Assembly (NCBI GenBank): GCA_029667085.1
Contig: JARUHJ010000001.1
Coordinates: 1,154,548-1,218,547 of the forward strand
Direction: 5' to 3'
Length of the DNA: 64,000 bases
DNA from: Deltaproteobacteria bacterium IMCC39524
GTDB taxonomy: Bacteria; Desulfobacterota; Desulfuromonadia; Desulfuromonadales; BM103
The notes under the pieces: model-generated
Database searches by the model: none
What the model was told of the DNA's origin: nothing
The model's input: the letters and a program-made list of their open reading frames with translations, nothing else
Program-made: the position numbers and the translations under genes
Shown: positions 28,902-39,731 of the stretch, one piece after another
Layout of the letters: every line of letters begins with the position of its first letter
Position numbering within the stretch: position 1 is the stretch's first letter

Positions 28902-29600
28902 CTATTTTTCCTTCGTGGCCAAATTAAGTTCCGCTTCGGAAGGACGAAGATAAGAAGGCATCATCTCATCCGCAGAGAAAGTCCCTCCAGCCTGCCATTC
29001 TGAAAGGGCAAGAGCAGCGGCAGCACCCGCCCGTGGCAAGTTCAAGAAGTCTGGGGGGAAATGTGCTCGTGAAGCCATCTGTCGCACAATCAGTGACCGG
29101 TAAACGAGGGCACCGTTACCGACAAACAAAGTGTCAGCTGTTATCTCAGCAAGGAGCTTTTCAGGTTTGACTACCTGTTCTTCTGATATAGCACGAGGAA
29201 AACCGGATTCCCATCGGTAAAAGCAGCTGTAGACCTCTTGTTTGCGTGCATCCAACATGACACAGACCGGCATTTGCGTGAAAGGCAGCTGCATGGCCAG
29301 GCACTGTAACGATGATACGCCCACCAAGGGGCAGCCGAGCGCTAGTGCAAGCCCTTTCGCCGTCGCCAAACCGACGCGTAGCCCGGTAAAGGCTCCCGGA
29401 CCACGAACGATACCGATAGCGTCGATGGAGTCCTTGGTCAACCCTGTCTTGACCAGGAGGTCCTCGATCGCGGCCAAAAGCCATTCCGTAGGAGTTTTGC
29501 GCGAATCCAGGTTGAACTCTGCCAGCAGATGCGTACCGTCACTTAAAGCAACACTTCCCGCAGGAGAGGCCGTCTGAATTGTCAGAAGAATTGGCGGCAA
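28902..29600 (-). CDS. tsaB: tRNA threonylcarbamoyladenosine biosynthesis protein TsaB
   Basis: Non-catalytic partner of TsaD in making t6A37 of ANN-decoding tRNAs. 232 residues with an N-terminal actin-like ATPase fold: LTIQTASPAGSVALSDG, the family signature RGPGAFTGLRVGLATAKGLA, and SSLQCLAMQ. No ATG is available at the N terminus; a TTG start follows AGGAA by a few nt and lies only 1 bp after the rseP stop. Cotranscribed with rseP and dxr. Confidence 0.92.
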   Translation of the reverse strand: MPPILLTIQTASPAGSVALSDGTHLLAEFNLDSRKTPTEWLLAAIEDLLVKTGLTKDSIDAIGIVRGPGAFTGLRVGLATAKGLALALGCPLVGVSSLQCLAMQLPFTQMPVCVMLDARKQEVYSCFYRWESGFPRAISEEQVVKPEKLLAEITADTLFVGNGALVYRSLIVRQMASRAHFPPDFLNLPRAGAAAALALSEWQAGGTFSADEMMPSYLRPSEAELNLATKEK

Positions 29601-29601
29601 G

Positions 29602-30924
29602 TCAGTTTCCTATCATACGTACAATATCGTTGTAAAAAGCCAGTACCATCAACAGGAGCAGAAGAATCAGGCCAATCTGTTGAGCCCACTCCCTGGCGCG
29701 CAACGAGATGGGCCTGCGGAAGACCAATTCAAAGAAGTAGAAGAAGAGATGACCACCATCGAGGATCGGGATCGGCAAAAGGTTAAGAATTCCCAGTTGA
29801 ATACTTAGAAAAGCGAGCACGCTTATGATGCTGGAGATATCTGTTTGTGCTGCCTGTCCGGCGATCTGAACAACAGTGATCGGTCCACCAATATTACTGG
29901 TCGAAACATGTCCGGCAAACAATTTTTGAATAAAGACCAGTGTCAGTTCAATCAAATCCAGACTACGCTCGGCACCTGCAGTCACAGCGGCCCCAAAAGA
30001 AAAACGTTTAAAAAGGGTCTCCTGCTGAGGAGCCACTCCGATCAGAAAGCTATCGCCGCCATCGGTTTTTTCCGGCACCAGCTCAAAAGTGAGCAGCTCA
30101 CCATCTCTTTCAACGACAACCGCTGTGGGCTCACCATCCGTCTCCTGAATCGAGCCTTTGAGCTGATACCAGGAGACGATGTCTCGCCCACCAACCGAGA
30201 GGATCAGGTCGCCCTCTTCGAGGCCCGCGTCAAGGGCTGGCATCGCGGGAGCCAAGCCTCCGATCACGGCTTTTTGTTCAGGCAGAAGGCCGATTGACTG
30301 CAGACCTTCAAGGCCACCATTTTCTGGGTCGACGGTCAGTTCGGCTGTAAGGCCATCGCGCTCGAAGGTGAAGACAATCGGCTCACCGGCACTATTCACC
30401 AGGGCCGGACCGGTATCTGTCCAACTTTCTACCCCCAGACCACTGATTGCAGTAATGCAGTCACCAATCAGGAAACCAGCCTCTTCAGCGTCTGATTCGG
30501 GGAGAACATAGCCAACGCAGGGTTTTTCTTCCAGGTAGGCCGGCAGGTTAATCCCTGTCATATAGGCCAGTGGCAAGATCATAAAGGGCAGAACCAAGTT
30601 CATAATCGGACCGGCTGCCACAATCGCCATACGCCTGGATAATGGAATTTTAGAGAACGAGCGATGTTCTTCTTCTGGATCGAGTTCGCCGTCTTCGCCC
30701 TGCTCGCCTCCACCCTCACCAAGCATTTGCACATAACCGCCCAAGGGAATGGCGCAGATCATGTATTCTGTCTCACCATATTGATGGGAGAGCAGGCGAG
30801 GACCAAAACCGAGTGAAAACTTAAGGACTTTGACGCCACAGAACTTGGCAACACAGAAATGGCCAAGTTCGTGAACAAAGACTAGAATGCCCAGCATGAT
30901 GATACCGGCGGCTATAGTAATCAC
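29602..30924 (-). CDS. rseP: Site-2 intramembrane zinc metalloprotease RseP
   Basis: Cleaves membrane-bound anti-sigma factors and remnant signal peptides. 440 residues. The zinc motif HELGH is at residues 18-22 in the first span, FCVAKFCGVKVLKFSLGFGP follows, two PDZ-like regions span about 120-310, and the third zinc ligand is in PIPILDGGHLFF. The GTG start overlaps the dxr stop (GTGA). The uppS-cdsA-dxr-rseP order is the standard one. Confidence 0.95.
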   Translation of the reverse strand: MITIAAGIIMLGILVFVHELGHFCVAKFCGVKVLKFSLGFGPRLLSHQYGETEYMICAIPLGGYVQMLGEGGGEQGEDGELDPEEEHRSFSKIPLSRRMAIVAAGPIMNLVLPFMILPLAYMTGINLPAYLEEKPCVGYVLPESDAEEAGFLIGDCITAISGLGVESWTDTGPALVNSAGEPIVFTFERDGLTAELTVDPENGGLEGLQSIGLLPEQKAVIGGLAPAMPALDAGLEEGDLILSVGGRDIVSWYQLKGSIQETDGEPTAVVVERDGELLTFELVPEKTDGGDSFLIGVAPQQETLFKRFSFGAAVTAGAERSLDLIELTLVFIQKLFAGHVSTSNIGGPITVVQIAGQAAQTDISSIISVLAFLSIQLGILNLLPIPILDGGHLFFYFFELVFRRPISLRAREWAQQIGLILLLLLMVLAFYNDIVRMIGN

Positions 30925-32093
30925 GGGTAAGAAGCTCCTTGGATTTCACAGATAACATCATGGGCGGTCTGACGAGCCCAGGCGTCTGCGGAAAGAATCT
31001 GTTCCAGACTGGAAGCCGCACTGCTTGAATGTTTCTCGACAACCGAACCTATGATTCGTGGGATATCAAGGAAACCAACTTTTTCATGCAGAAAAGCATC
31101 CACGGCCAGTTCATTGGCTGCATTCAGCACAGCGGGTGTCGTGCCACCGCGTCTGATAGCATCGTAAGCCAGCCCCAGGCACGGGAAATATTGGCTGTTT
31201 GGAGCAGCAAAATTTAACTGACCGAGACGGCAAAGATCAAGGGCAGGCAACTCAAGAGGTAACCGCTCAGGATAAGTCAGTGCATAGGCAATCGGCGTTT
31301 TCATGTCAGGGATACCTAGCTGCGCCAGAAGTGCACCGTCTACATACTCGACCAGGGAATGAACAATACTCTCCGGATGGATATGAACATCAATCTTCTC
31401 AACCGGGACATTGAAGAGCCAGTGAGCTTCGATCACCTCCAGCCCTTTGTTCATCATGGTTGCCGAATCAATTGTGATTTTTCGGCCCATAGTCCAATTA
31501 GGGTGTGCCAGGGCATCCTGCGGGGTGACTTCTTGCAGATCCTCGAGAGACCAATTACGGAAGGGCCCTCCGGACGCTGTCAGAATCAATCGTCGCACAT
31601 CAGCTTTTCGATGTCCTTCAAGCGACTGAAAAATCGCCGAGTGCTCACTATCAACAGGAAAAAGGCGGCAACCGGATTCGGCGGCGGCACTCATAACCAG
31701 CTCGCCGGCGATCACCAGCGTCTCCTTGTTAGCGAGAGCAACATCCCGGCCAGCGTTAATAGCAGCAAGTGTTGGTTCAAGACCGGCAGCCCCCACTATG
31801 GCTGAGACAACCATGTCGGCCGGAGACTCTACGGCACAAGAGATCAGACCGGCGGTTCCATAAAGAACCCGTGGGCCGTCTGCACCGATTCGTTCTCGCA
31901 GGCGCTGCGCGTTTTGCTGGTCTGGCACCGCAACAAGTTGGGGACGAAAGCGTGCAATCTGCTCTTCAAGCAAGGCGAGGTTTCGGCCTGCCGTCAGCGC
32001 AACAACCTCGAAACAGTCGGGGTGCTCGGTAACGATTTCCAGAGTGCTCACACCGATCGATCCGGTCGAGCCAAGAATGGCCAGTCGTTTCAT
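30921..32093 (-). CDS. dxr: 1-deoxy-D-xylulose 5-phosphate reductoisomerase
   Basis: Second step of the MEP isoprenoid pathway. 390 residues from [14 protein letters not shown]; this ATG overlaps the cdsA stop as ATGA, whereas the open frame begins four codons earlier at a GTG. Motifs: NADPH loop [41 protein letters not shown], and the metal/substrate region [21 protein letters not shown]. Provides precursors used by uppS next door. Confidence 0.96.
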   Translation of the reverse strand: MKRLAILGSTGSIGVSTLEIVTEHPDCFEVVALTAGRNLALLEEQIARFRPQLVAVPDQQNAQRLRERIGADGPRVLYGTAGLISCAVESPADMVVSAIVGAAGLEPTLAAINAGRDVALANKETLVIAGELVMSAAAESGCRLFPVDSEHSAIFQSLEGHRKADVRRLILTASGGPFRNWSLEDLQEVTPQDALAHPNWTMGRKITIDSATMMNKGLEVIEAHWLFNVPVEKIDVHIHPESIVHSLVEYVDGALLAQLGIPDMKTPIAYALTYPERLPLELPALDLCRLGQLNFAAPNSQYFPCLGLAYDAIRRGGTTPAVLNAANELAVDAFLHEKVGFLDIPRIIGSVVEKHSSSAASSLEQILSADAWARQTAHDVICEIQGASYP

Positions 32094-32905
32094 GCAAAAA
32101 CCCACACGGCGTAATAATAGGTCACGGGAAAAGCGAAGAGGAGACTATCGAGACGATCGAGGATGCCACCGTGGCCCGGGATCAGCGAGCCTGAGTCCTT
32201 TACACCAAAACTTCTTTTCAGCAACGATTCAACCAGATCACCAACCTGGCTGAACGCGCCAACCCCTAATCCCAGAAGAAATATATCGACAGCGCCCAGT
32301 TCTGCAAAAAAAACAAGTTTACAAATCAAGGCACCAAGGACGCCGCCGGCAAGCCCGCCAATTGAGCCTTCAATACTCTTTTTAGGACTGACCGCTTCGT
32401 AAAGGCGGGTCTTTCCCCAGGTTCTGCCAACGAAGTAAGCCATAGAATCACTGGCCATAACAACAAGTAGCACGAGGAAGATCCACGCCTTGCCCTCCGG
32501 CAAAGCTCGCAAGAGAACCGCATGTGACAGCAGCAGCGGGATATACAAAAGTCCAAACAAGCTGATCGCGAGGTCACGACTGACGCTCTGTATGTCCTGA
32601 AAGCGGAACAGATAGAGCAGAGCCAAGCCAAGACATGGCAAGACAAGGCTTAACAAGACTGAAGGTGTGCTGGTCGCGTAAGACAAACCAACACAGCAGA
32701 GGACCCCCGCCGCCACCGAAAGAGATCTTTCAAGGCGACGATTTTCAGGGAGGCCCATTCGATAGAATTCTTGCAGGGCCAGAGCTGTAATAAGGAAGAG
32801 CAGACCTGCGAAGAATCCATGATTTGAGAAAAGGACGCAGAGGATCAACAATGGCAGCGCAATCAACGCTGTAACAATTCTCTCTTTAATGACTCCCCTC
32901 CCCAT
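32090..32905 (-). CDS. cdsA: Phosphatidate cytidylyltransferase
   Basis: Makes CDP-diacylglycerol, the substrate of PssA. 271 residues, polytopic (about eight spans). The CDS signature is present as [17 protein letters not shown] and [16 protein letters not shown], with the C-terminal [21 protein letters not shown] and [12 protein letters not shown]. The ATG lies inside the 3-prime end of uppS (20-bp overlap), indicating coupling. Confidence 0.95.
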   Translation of the reverse strand: MGRGVIKERIVTALIALPLLILCVLFSNHGFFAGLLFLITALALQEFYRMGLPENRRLERSLSVAAGVLCCVGLSYATSTPSVLLSLVLPCLGLALLYLFRFQDIQSVSRDLAISLFGLLYIPLLLSHAVLLRALPEGKAWIFLVLLVVMASDSMAYFVGRTWGKTRLYEAVSPKKSIEGSIGGLAGGVLGALICKLVFFAELGAVDIFLLGLGVGAFSQVGDLVESLLKRSFGVKDSGSLIPGHGGILDRLDSLLFAFPVTYYYAVWVFA

Positions 32906-33632
32906 CTATAGAATCTTCGCTTCGCAACTGCGCAGCCGTAAGGCCAAAACGTCTCTGACGGTGGCTGTACTCCTCTATTGCCTTGTACAACAGTTCACCG
33001 GAGAAATCCGGCCAGAAGGCCTCAGTGAAGTAAAGCTCGGAATAAGCAAGCTGCCAGAGGAGAAAATTACTGACGCGCATCTCACCACTCGTACGAATCA
33101 CGAGGTCAGGATCCGGGATAGCTCGTGTATCAAGAGCCTTTCCAATCGCCTCCTCTGTTATATCTTCGGCATGGAGGCTTCCCGCAGCAATTTCGTTGCC
33201 AAGGGACTGAAACGCACGGGTCAGTTCATTGCGTGAGCCATAAGAAAGAGCCAGGTTCAAGACCATGCGGTCATTGTCGGCGGTTTTCTGGATGATATTC
33301 TGCAGGATTTTATTGATTGATTTGGGTAACCGATCAAGTTCGCCAACAGCCATAAGGCGAATACCCTGCTTCTGGAGTTGCGACAATTCTTTCTTCAAGA
33401 AGCTCCCAAGCAAACCCATCAAAGCCTCAACTTCATCCTGAGGTCTTCCCCAGTTCTCGGAACTGAACGCATAAAGCGTCAGATAACGAACCCCGAGTTT
33501 CAGACATTCATCAACAACAGACTGAACCGTTTCCACACCTTTACGATGGCCGAGAATCCTCGGTAGATGGCGTTGTTCGGCCCACCGACCGTTACCGTCC
33601 ATGATGATTGCGAGATGTCTTGGAATCTGCAT
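32886..33632 (-). CDS. uppS: Undecaprenyl diphosphate synthase (cis-prenyltransferase)
   Basis: Makes the C55 lipid carrier for peptidoglycan and LPS. 248 residues. Substrate motif [16 protein letters not shown] with the catalytic Asp, HRKGVET, the [11 protein letters not shown] loop, and the IPP-binding [26 protein letters not shown] region (in two parts). First gene of the uppS-cdsA-dxr-rseP-tsaB run; the frr terminator lies upstream. Confidence 0.96.
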   Translation of the reverse strand: MQIPRHLAIIMDGNGRWAEQRHLPRILGHRKGVETVQSVVDECLKLGVRYLTLYAFSSENWGRPQDEVEALMGLLGSFLKKELSQLQKQGIRLMAVGELDRLPKSINKILQNIIQKTADNDRMVLNLALSYGSRNELTRAFQSLGNEIAAGSLHAEDITEEAIGKALDTRAIPDPDLVIRTSGEMRVSNFLLWQLAYSELYFTEAFWPDFSGELLYKAIEEYSHRQRRFGLTAAQLRSEDSIDGEGSH

Positions 33633-33780
33633 AACAATTGAGTCCTGACAAGAAATGAGTAAACCTTCGTTAATCTAGCATAGAGAAGGCAAAGCGAGCA
33701 ACAGAACGATGTCCTGATCTACAGCCCGACCAAACTAACGAACAGCAAGAGGACTATTGCTTCCGGAGCAACCAAATTCA

Positions 33781-33806
33781 ATAAAAAGGGCGCCCAAAAG
33801 GCGCCC
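33781..33806 (-). terminator. Intrinsic terminator of frr
   Basis: GGGCGCC (33788-33794) and GGCGCCC (33800-33806) pair around a 5-nt loop, followed on the minus strand by TTTTTAT. It separates rpsB-tsf-pyrH-frr from uppS. The rest of the 275-bp gap shows no gene; the uppS promoter should lie at about 33640-33780. Confidence 0.85.
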
Positions 33807-33907
33807 AATGGCTTCAATCGATGATCGTGTCGTTCAGTCACATCTCTCATAACCGATAAGGCCTTCCGAAACTTTCGTAAAGCCCTCTTTTAAAGCTTTT
33901 GAAAAAA

Positions 33908-34465
33908 TCAGATCTCCATAAGATCTTTTTCTTTATCAGCAAGGACCTGATCAATACGACCAACGAAGTCATCGGTCACATCCTGAACCTCTTTTTCGCC
34001 ACGTTTCAATTCATCCTCAGTAATGTCCTTGTCCTTCTCCATCTGCTTTAGGCTATCATTCGCTTCACGGCGACAATTGCGCACAGCAACCCTGGCATCT
34101 TCACCCATACGCTTAACCTGCTTGACCATCTCCTTACGACGTTCCTCTGTCAGAGGGGGGAAAGCCAGACGAATAAGTTGACCATCGGAGGAAGGGTTCA
34201 AGCCAAGATCTGATTTGAGGATGGCTTTTTCAATTTCACCAACCAAATTCTTTTCCCACGGTTGGATCGTGATCAAGCGTGATTCAGGGACTGCCAAGGC
34301 AGCGACCTGATTCAGAGGGGTCGGTGTGCCGTAATAATCAATCCGGATATCATCCAGCAGGGAAAGGGAGGCTCGCCCGGTGCGAACTTTACTCAACTCA
34401 CGCTTGAACGCCTCCAGAGCTTTAACCATTCCGGCATTGGCCTGGGATTTCACATCGGCAATCAT
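33908..34465 (-). CDS. frr: Ribosome recycling factor
   Basis: Splits post-termination ribosomes with EF-G. 185 residues from [24 protein letters not shown] lies 9 nt upstream and the longer frame would run into pyrH. Typical segments: [59 protein letters not shown] and the C-terminal long helix. 4 bp after pyrH, so cotranscribed. Confidence 0.97.
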   Translation of the reverse strand: MIADVKSQANAGMVKALEAFKRELSKVRTGRASLSLLDDIRIDYYGTPTPLNQVAALAVPESRLITIQPWEKNLVGEIEKAILKSDLGLNPSSDGQLIRLAFPPLTEERRKEMVKQVKRMGEDARVAVRNCRREANDSLKQMEKDKDITEDELKRGEKEVQDVTDDFVGRIDQVLADKEKDLMEI

Positions 34466-34469
34466 GGCA

Positions 34470-35213
<744 letters not shown>

Positions 35214-35254
35214 TCATCCCTGAATCCATGATTGCCGACAAGTGAAGATTAAGT

Positions 35255-36169
35255 TTACTTGGTCATTGATGCAACTTCAGCTGCGAAGTCGTCTTCTTTT
35301 TTCTCAATGCCTTCGCCAAGTTGGAAACGCGAATAAGCAGTAAGAGTGACCTGGCTGCCCAAATCCTTAGCCAAAGCCTCTACAACTTTACCAACCTTCT
35401 TGTCAGTATCAATGACATAAACCTGCTCAAGCAGGCAAATTTCGCCAAAAAACTTATTGATCTGACCTTCAATGATCTTCTCAACAATATTTTCAGGTTT
35501 GCCACTCTCGATCGCTTTGACACGCATAATATCTTTTTCACGCTCAACAACGTCAGCCGGGACATCTGCGCGACAAAGGTATTGAGGATTAGCCGCCGCA
35601 ACATGCATGGCCAGCATACGCGCAGTTTCTGCAACTTGAGGGTCATCACCTTTTTCAGCATCAAGTTGTACCAGAACACCGATCTTGCCGCCACCGTGAA
35701 CGTAGGACGCCGTAACACCCGAAGCACTCTCGAGACGTGCGAAACGACGGATGTTCATATTCTCCCCGATGGTTGCAATCTGGTGAGTCAATTCTTCACC
35801 AACACTTCGCTCACTGCCAGGAAAGGCAAGACCTTTAAGGGTGTCTACATCAGCAGGGTTTTCGCTCAAGGTGACCTCGGCAACGCCATTGGCAAAAGCC
35901 TGGAAGGCATCATTCTTGGCGACAAAGTCCGTCTCAGAGTTAACCTCAACCAGAGCTCCACGCTTGCCATCGCCAGTCGCTGCGATCATGCCTTCAGCTG
36001 CCACACGACCGGACTTCTTTGCTGCGGCGGAAAGGCCTTTCTTGCGCAGCAAGTCAATGGCTTGCTCCATATCACCTTCTGCTTCCGTCAGGGCCTTCTT
36101 GCAATCCATCATTCCGGCGCCGGTTTTGGCACGCAGGTCACCAACCATCTTTGCTGTAATTGTTGCCAC
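35255..36169 (-). CDS. tsf: Elongation factor Ts
   Basis: Nucleotide exchange factor for EF-Tu. 304 residues: UBA-like N-terminal domain with VGDLRAKTGAGMMDCKKAL, the core NSETDFVAKNDAFQAFA containing the TDFVA motif, and a full-length second core domain with HVAAANPQYL. GTG start preceded by GAGGAGG. A bidirectional hairpin lies between it and rpsB. Confidence 0.97.
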   Translation of the reverse strand: MATITAKMVGDLRAKTGAGMMDCKKALTEAEGDMEQAIDLLRKKGLSAAAKKSGRVAAEGMIAATGDGKRGALVEVNSETDFVAKNDAFQAFANGVAEVTLSENPADVDTLKGLAFPGSERSVGEELTHQIATIGENMNIRRFARLESASGVTASYVHGGGKIGVLVQLDAEKGDDPQVAETARMLAMHVAAANPQYLCRADVPADVVEREKDIMRVKAIESGKPENIVEKIIEGQINKFFGEICLLEQVYVIDTDKKVGKVVEALAKDLGSQVTLTAYSRFQLGEGIEKKEDDFAAEVASMTK

Positions 36170-36221
36170 GGTAAAACCTCCTCTGAACTACTATGCTTAT
36201 TGAGTTATGTAGTTATTTGAT

Positions 36222-36254
36222 AAAAAGGCGGCTGCAATGCAGGCCGCCTTTTTA
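36222..36254. terminator. Hairpin between rpsB and tsf
   Basis: AAAAAGGCGGC (36222-36232) pairs with GCCGCCTTTTT (36244-36254) around a short loop; both strands have T tails. It lies just after the rpsB stop and probably sets the ratio of rpsB to downstream expression. Confidence 0.85.
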
Positions 36255-36274
36255 TAGTTAAAGATATCGGACAA

Positions 36275-37195
36275 TTAAACTTCGGTTGGTTTCTCCGCCT
36301 CTGCAGGGGCTTCAACAGCCGCCTCTGCAGGGGCTTCAACAGCCGCCTCTGCAGGGGCTTCAACAGCCGCCTCTGCAGGGGCTTCAACAGCCGCCTCAGC
36401 AGGAGCCACAGCAGCCTTCTCAATCACAACGGGTTCCGAAGCCGCTTCAACAACTGGTGCCACCTCTTCTTCCTGGTCAGCTCCCTCGGAGCTGTTGCGC
36501 AGGTTCTCCTGGCGAGCAGCCGTTCCTTCAAGGCAGGCATCAGCCATCTTCGAAGCAAAGAGGCGCAGGGCGCGGATCGCGTCGTCATTGCCAGGGATGA
36601 TGTAATCAATGCCTTCCGGATCACAGTTGGTATCAACCACGGCGACGACAGGGATACCGAGCTTACGGGCTTCCTTGACAGCGATTTCTTCCTTGTTGGG
36701 GTCAACAATGAAAACGGCTGCTGGCAAACGAGTCATATTCTTGATGCCACCGAGGCTTTTCTCCAGCTTGGCTTTTTCACGCTCCAGTTGAAGAACTTCT
36801 TTCTTGATCAGCAGATCGTAAGTCCCATCTTCAGACATGACTTCAATTTTTTTGAGGCGATCGATGCTGCGCTTGATAGTAGAGAAGTTGGTGAGCATAC
36901 CGCCCAGCCAACGATTGTTGACATAGTACTGGTCCGCACGGACAGCTTCCTCAAGGATTGAATCCTGAGCCTGCTTCTTGGTGCCGACAAAAAGAACTTT
37001 CTCGCCTTTTTCGGAGATATCACGAATAAAGCTGTAAGCAGTCCGGAAGTACCGAACCGTCTTCTGCAGGTCGATAATGTAGATCCCGTTACGAGCCCCG
37101 AAAATATAAGGCTTCATCTTGGGGTTCCAGCGACGGGTCTGGTGACCGAAATGAACGCCGGCCTCCAACAGTTGTTTCATAGTGATCTGTGACAT
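36275..37195 (-). CDS. rpsB: 30S ribosomal protein S2 with repetitive C-terminal extension
   Basis: 306 residues against about 240 in E. coli. The conserved body starts [19 protein letters not shown] and includes [28 protein letters not shown] and [13 protein letters not shown]. After about residue 230 an acidic, Ala/Glu/Pro-rich tail begins; residues about 268-300 are four copies of an 8-residue unit (PAEAAVEA) encoded by perfect 24-bp DNA repeats. AAAGGAG precedes the ATG. The tail is probably disordered on the ribosome surface. Confidence 0.96.
   Translation of the reverse strand: MSQITMKQLLEAGVHFGHQTRRWNPKMKPYIFGARNGIYIIDLQKTVRYFRTAYSFIRDISEKGEKVLFVGTKKQAQDSILEEAVRADQYYVNNRWLGGMLTNFSTIKRSIDRLKKIEVMSEDGTYDLLIKKEVLQLEREKAKLEKSLGGIKNMTRLPAAVFIVDPNKEEIAVKEARKLGIPVVAVVDTNCDPEGIDYIIPGNDDAIRALRLFASKMADACLEGTAARQENLRNSSEGADQEEEVAPVVEAASEPVVIEKAAVAPAEAAVEAPAEAAVEAPAEAAVEAPAEAAVEAPAEAEKPTEV
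36297..36392. repeat. Four perfect 24-bp tandem repeats inside rpsB
   Basis: Unit GCCTCTGCAGGGGCTTCAAC plus AGCC repeats without a mismatch at 36297-36320, 36321-36344, 36345-36368 and 36369-36392; a degenerate fifth unit follows. Reading frame is preserved for any copy number. Confidence 0.95.
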
Positions 37196-37204
37196 TTTGA
37201 ACTC

Positions 37205-37340
37205 CTTTTACGTTAGGTTTTGCCGCCGCCTTCATCATCCCCTGCAACCGACCTGACCCCATGTCAGGCACCCGGTCCGGGTCAAAAGGCGTGTGTAATA
37301 AACAGCTCATCCGTATAACATGAGGCCAGCCTTAAGGCAA
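37205..37340 (-). promoter_or_regulatory. rpsB promoter and structured 5-prime leader
   Basis: TTGCCT (37335-37340), 17-bp spacer, TATACG (37312-37317) form a promoter on the minus strand. The roughly 110-nt leader that follows contains two small hairpins (GACCCGG/CCGGGT and CTGAC/GTCAG around ATGGG). S2 controls its own operon through the mRNA leader in E. coli; whether this leader does the same is inference. Confidence 0.5.
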
Positions 37341-37401
37341 GTGCTTTTTCATAACGAAGTCCGTTTACATTCGCTTTAAGACTGTACTAGTATGCGAGAC
37401 T

Positions 37402-38580
37402 ATGTTTGGAACACAAATTCATCGATATATTATCAGGGAGGTCCTTTCACCCACCCTCCTCTGCATAGCCATATTTACCATGGTTATGGTAATGGGGCAG
37501 GCTTACAAGCTGGTCGGCCTGATCATTGAAAAAGGTGTTTCCCCGATAGACATCGGGGTTCTTCTGGTCACCCTGCTGCCAACCTTCTTTTCCATATCAC
37601 TGCCACTGGCCTTTCTCATGGGCATTATGATCGGCTTGGGCCGGATGTCAGCCGACAGTGAAACCGTGGCACTCAAAGCTGCTGGAGTGGGCCTCGCCAA
37701 GATCTCCATGCCCGTTTTTGCACTGGCCCTTGTTTTCTCACTCTTGACTGCAGCGACCAACCTCTGGGTCAAACCCTGGGGACACAGAGCTTTTGAAACC
37801 AAAAGTTTCGAAATTGCGCGACAGAAAGCCACCATCGGTCTGCAGCCTCGCATTTTCATGAACCAGTTCAACAACTTGACACTCTACGCCAACGAGGTAA
37901 AGAGTCAAGCAAATCGGATGGAGGGTATCTTTATCGTCGACAAGAAGCCGGAATCAACCTCCTGGGTTTTTGCTGACAACGGCAATATCATCAGCGATGA
38001 GGCGACCGAGACATTCACAATCCGCCTGCATGATGGTGTCATCCATCGGCAACAAACCGATTCCGCCAAAAACTACCAACTGATTCACTTCCGCAATTAC
38101 GACATTCAGCCGGAAACGTCGATCATGAGGGACCCCGGTACAAAAACGCGCAAAACAAGAGAAGAGCAGACAGGAAAGCTTTGGAGGGCCATCTCTGGCG
38201 AAGAGGATCTTTCAATACGCAGGGCAATGCAGGCGGAACTTCACTTGCGCCTCGCTTCACCGCTCGCACCGATTCTGTTTGTGCTTTTCGGCCTGCCGTT
38301 CAGTATGCAATCACACCGATCAGGCCGTAGTGGTGGTTTTGTTGTGGGCCTGATTATCTTTCTGAGCTACTATTTTCTTCTGTCTTCAGGCTTAACCTTG
38401 ACGAAAGAAGCGTTGACACCACCATGGCTGACGCTCTGGACACCACAACTGATCCTGATTGCCGCTGGAGCTTACTTTTTGCACCAGACTTCGCGCGAAA
38501 AGCCTAACCCTCTGGTTACCTGGGTGGACCAGATTCTGCTTTTCCTGCAGAAAAGAGCTCGTAAAAATGCCAATTCTTGA
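37402..38580 (+). CDS. lptF: LPS export permease LptF
   Basis: Inner-membrane permease of the LptB2FG transporter. 392 residues: three N-terminal spans, a periplasmic beta-jellyroll domain of about 150 residues, and three C-terminal spans, with MGIMIGLGRMSADSETVALKAAG as the cytosolic coupling-helix region. Only a weak GAG precedes the ATG. Divergent from rpsB and overlapping lptG by 14 bp. Its partners LptB, LptA and LptC are encoded at 53.9-55.7 kb. Confidence 0.94.
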   Translation: MFGTQIHRYIIREVLSPTLLCIAIFTMVMVMGQAYKLVGLIIEKGVSPIDIGVLLVTLLPTFFSISLPLAFLMGIMIGLGRMSADSETVALKAAGVGLAKISMPVFALALVFSLLTAATNLWVKPWGHRAFETKSFEIARQKATIGLQPRIFMNQFNNLTLYANEVKSQANRMEGIFIVDKKPESTSWVFADNGNIISDEATETFTIRLHDGVIHRQQTDSAKNYQLIHFRNYDIQPETSIMRDPGTKTRKTREEQTGKLWRAISGEEDLSIRRAMQAELHLRLASPLAPILFVLFGLPFSMQSHRSGRSGGFVVGLIIFLSYYFLLSSGLTLTKEALTPPWLTLWTPQLILIAAGAYFLHQTSREKPNPLVTWVDQILLFLQKRARKNANS

Positions 38581-39652
38581 TCGCTATATTCTCAACGCTT
38601 TTCTGCGCAACCTAACACTGGTCCTTCTGACTCTGGTAGCACTTTACAGTCTGATTGAGTTTTTGGAGAAAGTGGATGACTTTATAGAGCACCGGGCCGC
38701 AGTTAAGTACTACCTGACCTACCCCTTGGCCCACCTGCCGGTCATCCTTTCCAATTCCCTGCCGATGGCCGTTCTGCTTGCAACCTTCGCAACCATCGGG
38801 GGTTTCTCTCGCTCAAACCAATTGACAGCCATGCTTAGTGGCGGCATCAGCTTCATCCGCATCAGTCGACCGCTCTTTGTCACCAGCTTGATCCTTGCCG
38901 TCATTATGCTCTTCGCGAATCTCTGGTTGGTTCCTTGGTCTTCCAGCGAATCAAACTACATCCTGCGCACGGAGATCAAAGGGCGAAGCGCACAGTCGGT
39001 CAGCAGCAAAGATCTCTACTTCCGTGATGGCAACCAGATAATCAGCATCAACCAGGCATTTCCGTCGAAAGGCATTCTGCTCGGACTGACCATTGTCGAG
39101 TTCAATGACAACTTCATGCCGGTCAAGCGCATTCAAGCAGAACATGCCCAACATCTGGAGAAAGGCCAGTGGCGCCTCAAAAATGCTGTTCTCTGGAACT
39201 TCAGCCCCGAGACTAAAGCGGTTTCTTCGTTCGAACAACAAACAGAGCTTTTACTCGACCTCAAACGTCGCCCTTCAGAAGCAGTCAGGCTCTTGAATCG
39301 ACCGGAAGACCTGTCGATTGGCGAGCTTATCCATTTCACCAAAAAACTGGAGAGCGAAGGCTATGATGCCAAGCTTTACCAGGTAGAAATCCATGTGCGT
39401 TTTGCCAAAGCGGTCATTCCCGTGATCATGGTTCTGGTCGGCATCCCATTCGCCTTGCAACGCGGTCGCAACGCCAGTTTTTCCCTGGGCATTGTCATCA
39501 GCCTGATCATCTTCTTCACTTACTTTATCCTCTACGCGACATTTAACGTCTTCGGCGCTATCGATGTTCTCCCGCCACTGATTGCTGCTTGGGCCGCTAA
39601 CATTTTAATGGCTTTGATCGGCGCATGGTTTTTCTTAAGAATCAACAGTTGA
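38567..39652 (+). CDS. lptG: LPS export permease LptG
   Basis: Second permease of LptB2FG. 361 residues from MPILDRYILNAFLRNL, an ATG inside the lptF 3-prime end; an upstream frame to 38459 lies wholly in lptF and is not used. Six spans flank a periplasmic jellyroll. GGFSRSNQLTAMLSGGISFIRI is the coupling region. Followed by a strong bidirectional terminator. Confidence 0.94.
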   Translation: MPILDRYILNAFLRNLTLVLLTLVALYSLIEFLEKVDDFIEHRAAVKYYLTYPLAHLPVILSNSLPMAVLLATFATIGGFSRSNQLTAMLSGGISFIRISRPLFVTSLILAVIMLFANLWLVPWSSSESNYILRTEIKGRSAQSVSSKDLYFRDGNQIISINQAFPSKGILLGLTIVEFNDNFMPVKRIQAEHAQHLEKGQWRLKNAVLWNFSPETKAVSSFEQQTELLLDLKRRPSEAVRLLNRPEDLSIGELIHFTKKLESEGYDAKLYQVEIHVRFAKAVIPVIMVLVGIPFALQRGRNASFSLGIVISLIIFFTYFILYATFNVFGAIDVLPPLIAAWAANILMALIGAWFFLRINS

Positions 39653-39677
39653 GCGAAGTCTCTGCCATATAACAAAC

Positions 39678-39708
39678 AAAGGGGGCCAACGTTTCGTTGG
39701 CCCCCTTT
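39678..39708. terminator. Bidirectional terminator between lptG and ahcY
   Basis: A perfect 14-bp stem (AAAGGGGGCCAACG at 39678-39691, its complement at 39695-39708) around TTT. It lies between the convergent stops of lptG and ahcY. Confidence 0.92.
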
Positions 39709-39731
39709 CTGTTCACATTTATTCTACATTC

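Noticed and set aside
35321..36220. 299-codon open frame on the plus strand
   Set aside because: Shadow of tsf in the complementary strand.
36297..36392. CRISPR-like repeat array in rpsB
   Set aside because: Contiguous coding repeats with no spacers, in frame with S2.
37089..37310. 73-codon minus-strand frame over the rpsB start
   Set aside because: Overlaps the leader and the beginning of rpsB in another frame; explained by leader structure.
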